DNA of 64,000 nucleotides from Bacteroidota bacterium (lineage in GTDB: Bacteria; Bacteroidota; Bacteroidia; Bacteroidales; VadinHA17), in assembly GCA_016718875.1 (NCBI GenBank), contig JADKBL010000058.1, forward strand, positions 108,479 to 172,478, written 5' to 3'. A program made the translations under genes and the position numbers. Below are positions 18,626-28,511 of this stretch, one piece after another (the stretch's first letter is position 1; every line of letters starts with the position of its first letter). Below the pieces are notes generated by a model. That model was not told where the DNA came from. It saw only the letters and a list, made by a program, of their open reading frames with translations, and did no database searches.

Positions 18626-19969
18626 ATGGCATATCTATTTACTTCAGAATCAGTTTCAGAAGGCCACCCCGATAAGGTAGCCGACCAGGTATCAGACTCC
18701 CTTCTTGATGAGTTTCTCCGTTGGGATCCGGATTCAAAAGTTGCATGTGAAACCTTTGTCACAACCGGGTTGGTTGTATGCGGTGGTGAAGTAGGCACTC
18801 AGGGATGGGTGGATGTTCAGGAAACAGCAAGAAAGGTTATCAGAAAAATTGGTTATACAAAAGCTGAATACCGTTTCGACTGCGATTCATGCGGTGTAAT
18901 CTCAACAATACATGAACAGTCAAAAGATATCAATCAGGGTGTTGTACGTGAAAAACCTGAAGAACAGGGAGCAGGTGACCAGGGTATGATGTTTGGATAT
19001 GCCTGCCATGAAATGGATAATTACATGCCTCTTACAATAGAGCTTGCTCACAGACTTCTTGAAGAACTTGCTGCAGTAAGGCGTGAAGGGAAACAGATGA
19101 AATATCTCAGGCCCGACAGCAAGTCGCAGGTCACCCTTGAATATGATGATAACAATAATCCTTTGAGAATTGATACTATTGTCATCAGTACTCAGCACGA
19201 TGAATTTGTCACTCCAAAAGATAAATCACAAAAAGCTGAGCTCGTAGCTGAAAAGGCAATGCAGGCTAAGATCAAGGAAGATCTTGAAAAGATCCTTATC
19301 CCAAGAGTTAAGAAAGGCCTCCCTGCAAGGGTGCAGAAACTATTTAACAGTAATTTCAGACTCCTGGTGAACCCAACAGGTAATTTTGTTATCGGCGGTC
19401 CTCACGGCGATACAGGCCTTACCGGACGTAAAATTATTGTTGACACATACGGCGGACACGGTGCTCACGGAGGCGGTGCTTTTTCAGGCAAAGACTCCTC
19501 AAAAGTCGACAGGTCAGCTGCATATGCTGCACGCCATATTGCCAAAAACCTTGTTGCAGCCGGAGTATGCGACCAGGCTCTTGTTCAGGTAGCCTACGCT
19601 ATCGGAGTTGCTCAACCCGTTGGACTGTATATTAATACATACGGTACTGCCAAAGTAAAAGATAAAAAAGGCAAGGTTCTTCCTGATGGTGAAATAGCCC
19701 AGGTTGTAAATAAGCTATTTGACATGAGGCCTTATGCAATTGTTCAGAGATTCGGACTAAAGAATCCGGTATTCCTGCCAACTGCCTCTTATGGTCACTT
19801 TGGCCGCGACAGCTATTCTGCAAATGTAGAGGTCTATTACGAAGTCCCGGGAAGCAAAGCAAAATCTGTTGGCGGAAACGGAAAGAAAGTTTACACCAAG
19901 AAGGTTGAGTTTTTCGCATGGGAAAAACTGGACTATGTGGAAAAGATAAAGAAGGCTTTCAAATTGTAA
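18626..19969 (+). CDS. metK: S-adenosylmethionine synthetase
   Basis: 447 residues, slightly longer than the E. coli enzyme, as usual in Bacteroidetes. It makes SAM from methionine and ATP. Signatures: the start FTSESVSEGHPDKVADQVSD, the hexapeptide GAGDQG, the P-loop-like GGGAFSGKDSSKVDRSAAYA and GGPHGDTGLTGRKIIVDTYG. It acts in the cytosol as a tetramer. The SAM-II aptamer upstream gives direct product feedback. It stands opposite the metY-hom-metH-metF run, which supplies its substrate. Confidence 0.97.
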   Translation: MAYLFTSESVSEGHPDKVADQVSDSLLDEFLRWDPDSKVACETFVTTGLVVCGGEVGTQGWVDVQETARKVIRKIGYTKAEYRFDCDSCGVISTIHEQSKDINQGVVREKPEEQGAGDQGMMFGYACHEMDNYMPLTIELAHRLLEELAAVRREGKQMKYLRPDSKSQVTLEYDDNNNPLRIDTIVISTQHDEFVTPKDKSQKAELVAEKAMQAKIKEDLEKILIPRVKKGLPARVQKLFNSNFRLLVNPTGNFVIGGPHGDTGLTGRKIIVDTYGGHGAHGGGAFSGKDSSKVDRSAAYAARHIAKNLVAAGVCDQALVQVAYAIGVAQPVGLYINTYGTAKVKDKKGKVLPDGEIAQVVNKLFDMRPYAIVQRFGLKNPVFLPTASYGHFGRDSYSANVEVYYEVPGSKAKSVGGNGKKVYTKKVEFFAWEKLDYVEKIKKAFKL

Positions 19970-19974
19970 GTATG

Positions 19975-20035
19975 ACGCAAGGCACACGACGCAAGGCGCA
20001 AGGCATTTCTTCTCTGCGCCCTGAGTCGTGAGTCC
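19975..20035. repeat. Short degenerate repeat between metK and the methyltransferase
   Basis: Units such as gacgcaaggcacac, gacgcaaggcgcaaggc and then ctgcgccctgagtcgtgag give a weak inverted relation between the two halves. It resembles the microsatellite-like filler at 6540-6659. Nothing else is visible in this spacer. Confidence 0.45.
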
Positions 20036-20058
20036 ATTTAATAAAATACTGTAATCAA

Positions 20059-20934
20059 ATGTCAATTCTGGATAAACTGGAAAAGAAACAGATTCTCCTC
20101 TCCGACGGAGCATGGGGTACATTCCTTCAGGCAACAGGTCTTAAACCGGGTGAATGTCCTGAGTTATGGAATGTCTCCCGCAGAGGAGACGTCATCAAAA
20201 TAGCAGAATCGTACATTGAGGCAGGGTCTGATATCATCGAAACGAACAGTTTCGGAGGCAGTATATTTAAACTTTCTCAATACGGGCTTGGTGACAGGGT
20301 TTATGAACTGAATAAGGCTGCTGCAGAAATATCACGCGAAGCTGCCGGGAAAGACAGGCATGTTGCCGGATCAGTAGGACCTACCGGCAAGATGCTGATA
20401 ATGGGTGATGTTACCGAAGAAGAATTATATAATGCTTTTAAAGAGCAGTCGATAGCTCTTGAGGCGGGCGGAGCAGATATTATCATAATTGAAACAATGT
20501 CTGCTATAGATGAAGCAGCTCTTGCTGTCAGGGCTGCAAGGGAAAACACCCATTGTGTAATAGTCACAATGACATTCGATGGCGACCCGCTAAGCGGTTA
20601 CCATACCATGATGGGTGTTTCACCTGCTGAAATGGTTGTTGCTATGAAAGAGGCCGGTGCTGATATTGTAGGATCAAATTGCGGCAATGGTATAGAAAAT
20701 ATGATCGGTATCGTAAAAGAGATCCGCAATACAGATAAAGATATTCCTGTAATGATCCAGGCAAATGCAGGTGTTCCTGAATTTATTGACGGGAAAACAG
20801 TATTTCGCGAATCACCTGAGCTGATGGCATCGTTTGTTCCTGCGCTAATAGAGGCAGGAGCAAATATAATTGGAGGATGCTGCGGTACTACACCGAAGCA
20901 TATCATAGCAATTAGAAATAGAATCAAAAACTAG
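20059..20934 (+). CDS. Stand-alone homocysteine S-methyltransferase domain protein
   Basis: 291 residues forming one TIM-barrel Hcy-methyltransferase domain like the first module of MetH. It starts ILLSDGAWGTFLQ and has the zinc-binding cysteines in GSNCGNG and GGCCGTTP (residues about 208 and 275-282). No cobalamin or folate domain is attached. It transfers a methyl group to homocysteine; the donor is not clear. It might work with a separate corrinoid protein or use a betaine- or S-methylmethionine-like donor. It follows metK and faces metF. Confidence 0.88.
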   Translation: MSILDKLEKKQILLSDGAWGTFLQATGLKPGECPELWNVSRRGDVIKIAESYIEAGSDIIETNSFGGSIFKLSQYGLGDRVYELNKAAAEISREAAGKDRHVAGSVGPTGKMLIMGDVTEEELYNAFKEQSIALEAGGADIIIIETMSAIDEAALAVRAARENTHCVIVTMTFDGDPLSGYHTMMGVSPAEMVVAMKEAGADIVGSNCGNGIENMIGIVKEIRNTDKDIPVMIQANAGVPEFIDGKTVFRESPELMASFVPALIEAGANIIGGCCGTTPKHIIAIRNRIKN

Positions 20935-20960
20935 TTTATTGATTTTTCATGATCCTCTTT

Positions 20961-21081
20961 ATAAACCACAGAGGACACAAAGTCCCGATAGCTATCGGGA
21001 TCACAAAGGACACAGAGGTAAAAAGCTTTTGTACAATTCTCTGTGTCCTCTGAGTTTATTCTCTGAGAACTCTGTGTTTAA
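20961..21081. repeat. CACAGAGG-type inverted repeat with nested 18-bp palindrome
   Basis: The left part (ccacagaggacacaaag) and the right part (ctctgtgtcctctgag) are near reverse complements. The perfect palindrome TCCCGATAGCTATCGGGA (20983-21000) interrupts the left arm, between AAAG and TCACAAAGGACAC. Related copies lie at 39375-39415, 47853-47910, 49214-49245 and 50790-50827. It fills the gap between two convergent genes. Confidence 0.75.
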
Positions 21082-21091
21082 ATATCTTCGA

Positions 21092-22045
21092 TCAGAAAGT
21101 AGCCTTTACTATCCTGGCGATATTATCGGAACGCCCCAGGGTGTAAAAGTGAATTCCCGGGACACCAAGTTTCAGCAGCTCCTGCGATTGCATTGTGGTC
21201 CATTCAATTCCCACCTCCCGTGCCTCAGCGTCCGTAGTGCATTTTGATACAGCGGAAAAGAGATCATTCGGAAGATCAATATGGAAAATCTGTGCCAGCA
21301 GCTTAATATCATGAAGTGCTGATATGGGCTTTATACCCGGTATGATAGGAACTGTTATACCTGCTTTACGGCATTCATCCCTGAAACGGCAGAATTTGTT
21401 ATTGTCGAAGAACATCTGGGTGACGATATAAGCGGCGCCGGCATCCACTTTCTTCTTAAGATTTTCCATGTCAACCTGCCTGTTAGGTGCCTCAAAGTGC
21501 TTCTCGGGATATCCTGCAACACCGATACAAAAATTTGTAGGTTCCGCATTTTCAAGATTCTCCTCGAGATATTTACCCCTGTTCATGTCCATGATCTGGT
21601 TGATCAGATCAAGGGTATGTGAATGTCCGTTCTTTTCCGGAATAAATGCCCGTGTCCCTTTCGGAGGATCTCCCCTGAGAGCAAGAACATCATCAATTCC
21701 AAGAAACTTCATCTCAATAAGCACATTCTCGGTTTCCTCTTTAGTAAATCCACCGCAAAGTATATGTGGTACAACTGTGATATTGTATTTGTATTTAACA
21801 GCTGCAGCAAGTGCAATTGTTCCGGGACGAAGCCTGACGACCTTTTTTTCTATCAGTCCGTCGGGCCTTTCCTTGAAAATTGTTTCGTTCCTGTGTGATG
21901 TGAAATTAATATAAGCCGGCTCAAATTCCATCAGCCTGTCAATGGCAGTATATGTCCTTTCAATACTGTGACCTTTTAGAGGTGGCAGCAGCTCAAATGT
22001 AAAAAGCGGTTTTTTAGCGTTGTTAATTGTTTCTATTACAGTCAT
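21092..22045 (-). CDS. metF: Methylenetetrahydrofolate reductase
   Basis: 317 residues from ATG 22045 (MTVIETINNAKKPLFTFELL); a TTG at 22060, overlapping the metH stop, would add five residues. It is a flavin TIM-barrel enzyme that reduces methylene-THF to methyl-THF. Signatures: FTFELLPP, YINFTSH, VPHILCGGFT and VLALRGDPPKG. It lies directly after metH, giving enzyme and methyl donor supply in one transcript. Confidence 0.95.
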   Translation of the reverse strand: MTVIETINNAKKPLFTFELLPPLKGHSIERTYTAIDRLMEFEPAYINFTSHRNETIFKERPDGLIEKKVVRLRPGTIALAAAVKYKYNITVVPHILCGGFTKEETENVLIEMKFLGIDDVLALRGDPPKGTRAFIPEKNGHSHTLDLINQIMDMNRGKYLEENLENAEPTNFCIGVAGYPEKHFEAPNRQVDMENLKKKVDAGAAYIVTQMFFDNNKFCRFRDECRKAGITVPIIPGIKPISALHDIKLLAQIFHIDLPNDLFSAVSKCTTDAEAREVGIEWTTMQSQELLKLGVPGIHFYTLGRSDNIARIVKATF

Positions 22046-22056
22046 TTCAATAAGTA

Positions 22057-25000
22057 TCAAAGATTAGGAGCCAGCCATTTCCTGACTTCTGCGGGTGCAA
22101 AGTTCTTTCTTTTTCCGTAATCTGCAAGCTGGTCGCTCCCTAATTTTCCAATATTAAAATAAGTCGATCCGGGATGGGAAAAGAAATACCCGCTCACCGA
22201 AGCCGGAGGAACCATTGCATAGTTCTCCGTAAGCTCAGCCCCTATATTTTTTTCAGCTTCAAGGAGATCAAAAATTATTCTTTTCTCCGTATGGTCAGGA
22301 CAGGCCGGGTAACCCGGAGCTGGACGTATACCGTGATATTTCAGCTTCAGCAATTCATCAATAGTAAGCTTCTCAGACTTGTCATATCCCCAGTAATCGG
22401 TCCTTATTTTCATATGAAGCCACTCGGCGACAGCTTCAGCAAGCCTGTCGCTGAGGATCCGTATCATAATTGATGCGTAATCATCATCGGCATATTCCTT
22501 CAGAGCTTCATTATCGAGAGCGGCAGTTACAACAAATGCCCCGATAAAGTCGGTCTTACCTGCTGACTCCGGTGCGATGTAGTCAGAGAGAGCCAAATTT
22601 GGAACACCTTTTTCTTTCTGCTCCTGGTTCCTGAGAAATGAAAATCTTGATATCTGCTTTTTCCTGTCAACATCAGAGAAGACATTTACATCATCACCAT
22701 CGGCAACAGCAGGGTATAAACCAAATACAGCTTTTGCTTCCAGCAGTTTTTTATCAATAATTTCCTTCAGATATTTCTGACCATCATCAAAAAGCTTTTT
22801 CGCTTCCGGTCCCTTTACAGGATCCTTGAAAATAGCAGGATACTTTCCTGAAATCTTCCAGGAAAAGAAGAAAAATGTCCAGTCAATAAACTCCGAAAGC
22901 TCTTTCAGATCAATGTTATGCAGCACATGATGCCCGGGTTTTAATGGTTTTTTGATTTCGTAATTACTCCAGTCAGTTACAAATCTGTTATTTCTTGCAT
23001 CTGCCAGTGATATAAGATTGCTTTCAGCTCTGCGGGAGCTGTGAGCCTCCCTCATTTTGTTGTATTTATCCCTAACTGATCCGACATAAGCACTATTATC
23101 TCCCTGCATAAGTGCAGAGAGTACTCCTGCAGCCTTTGAAGCATCCTTTACATGTATTACTGCATTTGAGTAAGCCGGAGCAACTTTAACTGCAGCATGA
23201 ATCTCTGATGTTGTTGCACCGCCGATCAAAAGGGGAAGAGTCATTTTTCTTCTCTCCATTTCGGAGGCAACATGTACCATCTCTTCAAGCGAAGGAGTAA
23301 TCAGACCACTCAGACCAATAAAATCGACCTTTTCCTTTATTGCTGTATCAAGTATCTTTTCAGCAGGAACCATTACTCCGAGATCAATAATCTCATAACT
23401 GTTGCATGCCAGAACAACTCCGACAATATTTTTTCCTATATCATGTACATCACCTTTAACAGTGGCGAGCAGTATTTTACCTGCAGTTTTTTTCTCCTCA
23501 CCGGCACTCTCCATTTCAATATAGGGAGCAAGCTTTGCAACAGCTTTTTTCATTACCCTGGCGCTCTTTACCACCTGAGGCAGGAACATCTTTCCCGAAC
23601 CGAAAAGGTCGCCCACTTCATTCATACCTCCCATGAGCGGTCCTTCAATAAGCTCAATTGACCTGGTAAAAAGCGGTCTGGCTTCCTCCACATCAAGTTC
23701 TATGAACTCATCAAGACCCCTGATAAGTGAGTGTTTTATACGATCAATAACCGGAAGTGCTCTCCATGCATCCTCTTTCTCCTCTTTTTTGCCATCCTTT
23801 TTAATGCCCTCCGCAAATTTGACAAGTCTCTCGGTTGAATCTTTCCTCCGGTTAAGTATTACATCTTCACAAAGCTCTAGCAACTGAGGTTCTATCTCGC
23901 TGTAAACCTGTAACATTCCGGGATTGACGATTCCCATGTCAAGACCTGCCTTTATCCCATGGAACAGGAATATGGAATGCATAGCCTCCCTTACTTTATC
24001 GGTACCGCGAAATGAGAAGGACAGATTGCTGACTCCTCCACTGACTTTTGCATATGGAAGATTATTCTTAATCCATTCTGTAGTCCTGATATAATCAATA
24101 GCATAGTTATTATGCTCTTCAATTCCGGTTGCAACTGCCAGAACGTTGGGATCAATTATAATGTCTTCAGGAGGAAATCCCAATTTATCAATAAGAAGCC
24201 TGTATGACCTTTCAGCAACATGAATTCTCTTTTCAAAAGAATCAGCCTGGCCTGTTTCATCAAAGAGCATTACAACTGCGGCGGCACCGTATTTCCTGAT
24301 CTTGCGGGCATGAGAAAGAAATATCTCTTCTCCCTCCTTAAGGCTTATTGAGTTTACAACAGATTTTCCCTGAATGCATTTAAGTGCAGCCTCAATAGTA
24401 TTCCATCTTGAAGAATCTATCATGAGTGGCAGCTTTGCAATATCAGGTTCGGCCATTATTAGATTAACAAACTTGACCATTGCCCTTTCCGAATCGATCA
24501 TTGCCTCATCCATGCATATATCGATCACCTGGGCTCCGCCCTCAACCTGGTTTCTTGCAATTGCAAGTGCCTCATCATACTTCTCCTCCTTTATGAGCCT
24601 GGCAAATTTGATGGAACCCGACACATTTGTCCGCTCGCCGATATTGACAAAGTTAGTTTCAGGTGTAATTGTCAGGGCTTCAAGACCGCTCAGTCGTGTA
24701 TATCTTTTTATTTCAGGAATTGTCCTTGGACTGTATTTCTTTGAGATCTCTGCAATCTTCTTAATATGCAGAGGTGTAGTACCACAGCATCCGCCGATAA
24801 TATTTACCCATCCCTCTTTTACAAAATCCTCGACAACGGATGCCATATATTCAGCTGACTGATCATATTCCCCGAACTGGTTTGGCAGTCCTGCATTTGG
24901 ATGTACCGATACATAAAACCGCGTTTTTGCTGAAAGCTCTTCAATGAACGGTCTCAGCTGCTCAGCTCCTAATGCACAGTTCAGACCAACGCTCAGCAGA

Positions 25001-25707
25001 GGAAAATGTGAAACGGAAATGAGAAACGCTTCAAGTGTCTGTCCTGTAAGTGTCCTGCCACTGGCATCGGTAATAGTACCCGAGACCATTACCGGCAGCC
25101 TTATTCCCTTCTCCTCAAATACACTGTCGATAGCAAACAGTGCAGCCTTGCAGTTGAGAACATCAAAAATCGTTTCAACAAGAAGAAGATGTGCACCTCC
25201 GTCAATCAATCCTCGCGTCTGCTCTGAATAGGCATCAACAAGCTGATCAAATGTGACAGCCCTGGCACCGGGATCATTTACATCCGATGACATTGAGGCA
25301 GTTCTGTTTGTTGGTCCCAGTGTTCCTGCTATGAAGTGACTTTCGGATGACCCCGAGCCTTCAAATTCAGTTATTGCTGCAGCAGCAAGCTGAGCAGATT
25401 TCAGGTTCATTTCATAAACCAGATCCTCCAGACCGTAATCGGCCATGGAGATCCTGTTTGAATTGAAGGTATTTGTAGTAATAATATCAGCCCCAGCTTC
25501 CAGATATGACTTATGAATCTCCTTAATCAATTCAGACTTTGTAATTGAAAGGAGATCATTGTTGCCTTTCTGAAGCATATTATGATCCTTAAAACGCTCT
25601 CCCCGGTAATCTTCCTCCTGAAGCTTATGTTTCTGGATCATGGTACCCATTGCCCCGTCGAGGATGAGTATCTTTTGCTTAATCAGGTCTGTAATGTTGC
25701 TTTTCAC
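22057..25707 (-). CDS. metH: Cobalamin-dependent methionine synthase
   Basis: 1216 residues with all four modules: the homocysteine domain (DGAMGTMIQKHKLQ at the start, GGCCGTTPLHI near residue 305), the pterin-binding barrel (residues about 345-620, VNIGERTNVSGS), the cap and B12 domain with the cobalt-ligand motif DVHDIGKNIVGVV (residues about 650-880), and the AdoMet reactivation domain (residues about 920-1216, RPAPGYPACPDHTEK). It methylates homocysteine using methyl-THF from MetF. It is intact despite its length, in contrast to the broken genes elsewhere. A B12 riboswitch was not seen; control probably comes from the SAM-I element upstream of metY. Confidence 0.97.
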   Translation of the reverse strand: MKSNITDLIKQKILILDGAMGTMIQKHKLQEEDYRGERFKDHNMLQKGNNDLLSITKSELIKEIHKSYLEAGADIITTNTFNSNRISMADYGLEDLVYEMNLKSAQLAAAAITEFEGSGSSESHFIAGTLGPTNRTASMSSDVNDPGARAVTFDQLVDAYSEQTRGLIDGGAHLLLVETIFDVLNCKAALFAIDSVFEEKGIRLPVMVSGTITDASGRTLTGQTLEAFLISVSHFPLLSVGLNCALGAEQLRPFIEELSAKTRFYVSVHPNAGLPNQFGEYDQSAEYMASVVEDFVKEGWVNIIGGCCGTTPLHIKKIAEISKKYSPRTIPEIKRYTRLSGLEALTITPETNFVNIGERTNVSGSIKFARLIKEEKYDEALAIARNQVEGGAQVIDICMDEAMIDSERAMVKFVNLIMAEPDIAKLPLMIDSSRWNTIEAALKCIQGKSVVNSISLKEGEEIFLSHARKIRKYGAAAVVMLFDETGQADSFEKRIHVAERSYRLLIDKLGFPPEDIIIDPNVLAVATGIEEHNNYAIDYIRTTEWIKNNLPYAKVSGGVSNLSFSFRGTDKVREAMHSIFLFHGIKAGLDMGIVNPGMLQVYSEIEPQLLELCEDVILNRRKDSTERLVKFAEGIKKDGKKEEKEDAWRALPVIDRIKHSLIRGLDEFIELDVEEARPLFTRSIELIEGPLMGGMNEVGDLFGSGKMFLPQVVKSARVMKKAVAKLAPYIEMESAGEEKKTAGKILLATVKGDVHDIGKNIVGVVLACNSYEIIDLGVMVPAEKILDTAIKEKVDFIGLSGLITPSLEEMVHVASEMERRKMTLPLLIGGATTSEIHAAVKVAPAYSNAVIHVKDASKAAGVLSALMQGDNSAYVGSVRDKYNKMREAHSSRRAESNLISLADARNNRFVTDWSNYEIKKPLKPGHHVLHNIDLKELSEFIDWTFFFFSWKISGKYPAIFKDPVKGPEAKKLFDDGQKYLKEIIDKKLLEAKAVFGLYPAVADGDDVNVFSDVDRKKQISRFSFLRNQEQKEKGVPNLALSDYIAPESAGKTDFIGAFVVTAALDNEALKEYADDDYASIMIRILSDRLAEAVAEWLHMKIRTDYWGYDKSEKLTIDELLKLKYHGIRPAPGYPACPDHTEKRIIFDLLEAEKNIGAELTENYAMVPPASVSGYFFSHPGSTYFNIGKLGSDQLADYGKRKNFAPAEVRKWLAPNL

Positions 25708-25729
25708 TTAGGTTCTTTTTCTATTAACA

Positions 25730-25804
25730 TACCCACCCCTAAATCCCCCAAGGGGGACTTATGTTATATACCAGGACTAATAGCCCCCCTCGGGGGGTTG
25801 GGGG
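25730..25804. repeat. C/G palindromic repeats between hom and metH
   Basis: Two palindromes, TCCCCCAAGGGGGA (25744-25757) and CCCCCC-TC-GGGGGG (25784-25797), fill most of the 97-base spacer. The same family occurs at 32830-32903, 37893-37990 and 50888-50927. It could weaken read-through from hom into metH or stabilise the 3' end of the upstream message. Confidence 0.7.
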
Positions 25805-27001
25805 TCATAACTTTCTACCTGTGTTCACAATAAAAACATCCAGATCGCGGAGTTGTTCTCTGAGGGCGTAAAGATTCTTCAGATTAATAATCCCGATCAC
25901 GTATTTGTAAAATCTACCGCTAAAGTATTCCGAGACTTCCTCAAATCCAAATAATTCGCGGTGCTTTTCATCTGAGTACCTTAAATATACCTCGAGTTTA
26001 TGGTCGCGGGTATAGTTTGAAACAGTACCCTGCTGGAATTTCTTGTATTCATAGCGATATCCGTACGAATTAGCTGAAATATCAGATAGAACTGCACTAC
26101 CGGTTGCATGTCCGCCGGCCCCCTTTCCGCTGAAGAACTGCTTATCGGCAAAAGCTGCCTCTGTTATAACACCGTTATACTCATTATCAACATTGTACAG
26201 ATATTTGTCAGATGAAATAAACCGGGGAAGGACGAAGCTTGTAATAGTATTGTCGCTGGTCTTACCAACATATGGAACAAGCTTGATCTTAAAACCTTTC
26301 TCCTTTGCATACTGTATATCGAACTTCGAGATTCTGCTTATGCCATAATGAAACACCTCTTCCGGATTAAGAAATAACCCGTATGCATGACCTGTTATTA
26401 TGCAAAGCTTGAATTTAGCATCCCATCCGTCAACATCAAGTGTCGGGTCAGACTCTGCAAATCCCTTTTCCTGTGCTTCCCTGAGGGCATCAGCATATGG
26501 AAGCCCATCATTATGCATCTTAGTAAGGATATAATTTGTGGTTCCGTTGAGTATACCGCGCAATGAATAAAGAAGCTCATTGTCATAATATTCCTCCAGG
26601 TTTCTGATAATCGGAATACTGGCTCCTGCAGAAGCCTCATAGAGCATTGATACTTTATATTTCGCCTGTAAATCGACCAGTTCCTTGAAGTGTTTTGCTA
26701 TCATCATTTTATTCGCAGAAACAACATTCTTCCCGCTTTTGATTGCAGTGGTAACAATGCTGAATGCCTCATCCGCGTCATCAATAAGCTCAACAACAAG
26801 ATTGATTGAAGGATCATTAAGGATATCATTCTTATCATAAGTGAAATGATCCATTGAGATTCTTCTCTTCTTGTTACGGTCCTTAACACAGATCTTTACA
26901 ATATCTGCTTTAAAGCCTTTGCTGCTGTTCAATACGTCATGAAGGCCCTGGCCAACACAACCGTATCCGAAAAGCCCTATTCTTACATTCTCACGTGTCA
27001 T
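25805..27001 (-). CDS. hom: Homoserine dehydrogenase
   Basis: 398 residues. An N-terminal Rossmann fold (IGLFGYGCVGQGLHDVL) is followed by the catalytic domain with SANKMMIAKH, GILNGTTNYILTKM and AESDPTLDVDGWDAKFKL. It reduces aspartate semialdehyde to homoserine. The C-terminus (about 90 residues) may be a regulatory domain; I do not see a clear standard ACT motif. It starts 11 bases after the metY stop, so both are one message under the SAM-I switch. Confidence 0.94.
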   Translation of the reverse strand: MTRENVRIGLFGYGCVGQGLHDVLNSSKGFKADIVKICVKDRNKKRRISMDHFTYDKNDILNDPSINLVVELIDDADEAFSIVTTAIKSGKNVVSANKMMIAKHFKELVDLQAKYKVSMLYEASAGASIPIIRNLEEYYDNELLYSLRGILNGTTNYILTKMHNDGLPYADALREAQEKGFAESDPTLDVDGWDAKFKLCIITGHAYGLFLNPEEVFHYGISRISKFDIQYAKEKGFKIKLVPYVGKTSDNTITSFVLPRFISSDKYLYNVDNEYNGVITEAAFADKQFFSGKGAGGHATGSAVLSDISANSYGYRYEYKKFQQGTVSNYTRDHKLEVYLRYSDEKHRELFGFEEVSEYFSGRFYKYVIGIINLKNLYALREQLRDLDVFIVNTGRKL

Positions 27002-27012
27002 ATTCTTCTCAA

Positions 27013-28317
27013 TTACAGAACCTTTTTAAATGCCTGGTCAAAATCGTATATGATATCATCGATATGCTCAATACCTACGGAGACCCTGAATAAGCCCGGC
27101 TCAACACCAGCAGCCAGCTGCTCATCAGCGGAAAGCTGTGAATGGGTTGTTGCCGATGGTTGTATTATAAGAGTCTTGGCATCACCAACATTAGCAAGAT
27201 GACTCACCAGTTCGAAGTATTCGACCAGCTTAACTGCTTTAGACTTTTCTGCTTTCAGAACAAAGCTGAGTACACCTCCGGCACCTTTAGGAAGATATTT
27301 CTTTGCCAGGGCATTGTATGAATCGCCCTCAAGTCCCGGGTAATATACTTTCTCTACTGCAGGGTGCGACTTAAGCCATTTTGCAAGGGCCAGAGTATTC
27401 TGAATAATCCGTTCCATCCTGAGAGATAATGTTTCAAGTCCCTGTATCAGAAGGAATGAGTTGAACGGGCTTATTGAAGGACCAAGATCGCGAAGGCCTT
27501 CAACACGTGCCTTAATTATGAATGCAATATTCCCCATTGGTGATTTTTCATTGAATATATCCCCGAATACCTTGCCATGGTAGCCTTCAGCTGGTTCGGT
27601 AAATACAGGGAAATTCCCATTGTTCCAGTTAAAGTTGCCGGCGTCAGTTATCACACCGCCTATGCTTGTTCCATGACCACCGATCCACTTTGTAGCTGAT
27701 TCAACAACTATATTAGCTCCAAGCTCTATCGGACGGCATAGATAACCACATGCCCCAAATGTATTATCAACAATGAGAGGAAGTCCGTGCTTCTGAGCCA
27801 GTTTTGCAAATGCTTCGAAATCAGGAATATTGAATCTGGGGTTTCCGATTGTCTCAACATATATTGCTTTTGTCTTTTTGTCAATCAGCTTTTCGAATGA
27901 GTCAGGATTAAGGTCTTTGGCAAACCTGGCATCTAATCCAAATCCTGCAAATGTTACCTTGAACTGGTTATGAGTACCTCCGTACAGATAAGGAGACGTG
28001 ATAAAATTATCACCATTTCTCATTATTGTCGAAAGAGCAATGAACTGTGCTGCATGTCCTGATGATACTGCGAGTGAAGCAACTCCACCCTCAAGTGCCG
28101 CCACCCGTTTTTCAAAAACATCTGTGGTCGGATTCATGATACGTGTATAGATATTGCCAAACTCCGCCAGATCGAAAAGATCTGCAGCATGTTTTGCATT
28201 TTTAAACACATATGAAGATGTCTGGTAGAGCGGAACTGCCCTTGAATTTGTATCGTTATCAGGGGTATGTCCGGCATGTACCTGTAAAGTCTCGAATTTA
28301 TTTTTTCTTGTTCCCAT
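27013..28317 (-). CDS. metY: O-acetylhomoserine sulfhydrylase (aminocarboxypropyltransferase)
   Basis: 434 residues, PLP-dependent, Cys/Met-metabolism family. The lysine that binds PLP is in SATKWIGGHGTSIGG (residues about 208-222). LQVHAGHTPD and YTRIMNPTTDVFEKRVAALE at the N-terminus and PSATTHSQLSADEQLAAGV near the C-terminus are typical of OAH sulfhydrylases rather than cystathionine synthases. It makes homocysteine directly from O-acetylhomoserine and sulfide. A SAM-I riboswitch lies in its 5' leader. Confidence 0.93.
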   Translation of the reverse strand: MGTRKNKFETLQVHAGHTPDNDTNSRAVPLYQTSSYVFKNAKHAADLFDLAEFGNIYTRIMNPTTDVFEKRVAALEGGVASLAVSSGHAAQFIALSTIMRNGDNFITSPYLYGGTHNQFKVTFAGFGLDARFAKDLNPDSFEKLIDKKTKAIYVETIGNPRFNIPDFEAFAKLAQKHGLPLIVDNTFGACGYLCRPIELGANIVVESATKWIGGHGTSIGGVITDAGNFNWNNGNFPVFTEPAEGYHGKVFGDIFNEKSPMGNIAFIIKARVEGLRDLGPSISPFNSFLLIQGLETLSLRMERIIQNTLALAKWLKSHPAVEKVYYPGLEGDSYNALAKKYLPKGAGGVLSFVLKAEKSKAVKLVEYFELVSHLANVGDAKTLIIQPSATTHSQLSADEQLAAGVEPGLFRVSVGIEHIDDIIYDFDQAFKKVL

Positions 28318-28350
28318 TTTATTATAGTATTAATTATTAACTAACCTCAG

Positions 28351-28378
28351 TATCCTCAGATAGTTCAATCTGGGGATA
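28351..28378 (-). promoter_or_regulatory. Hairpin just upstream of metY, possible expression platform
   Basis: On the - strand TATCCCCAGAT and ATCTGAGGATA pair at 10 of 11 positions around a 6-base loop. It lies 33 bases before the metY start codon and about 130 bases after the SAM-I aptamer. No U tract follows, so it is not a standard terminator; it could affect initiation. Inference only. Confidence 0.35.
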
Positions 28379-28511
28379 ATTTTAAAAAAAAGTAAAATGT
28401 TTAATTGCAGGTCAAATGCTTTAACAGCACATGCACATAGGCATGAGTGGCATTATGAAATTGTTGTGACTCAGATGAATTGAATTCATGTTTTCAAGTG
28501 TTAAATTTTTA

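Noticed and set aside
25708..25804. Cobalamin riboswitch before metH
   Set aside because: The spacer is only 97 bases of C/G palindromes; no B12-box sequence is present.
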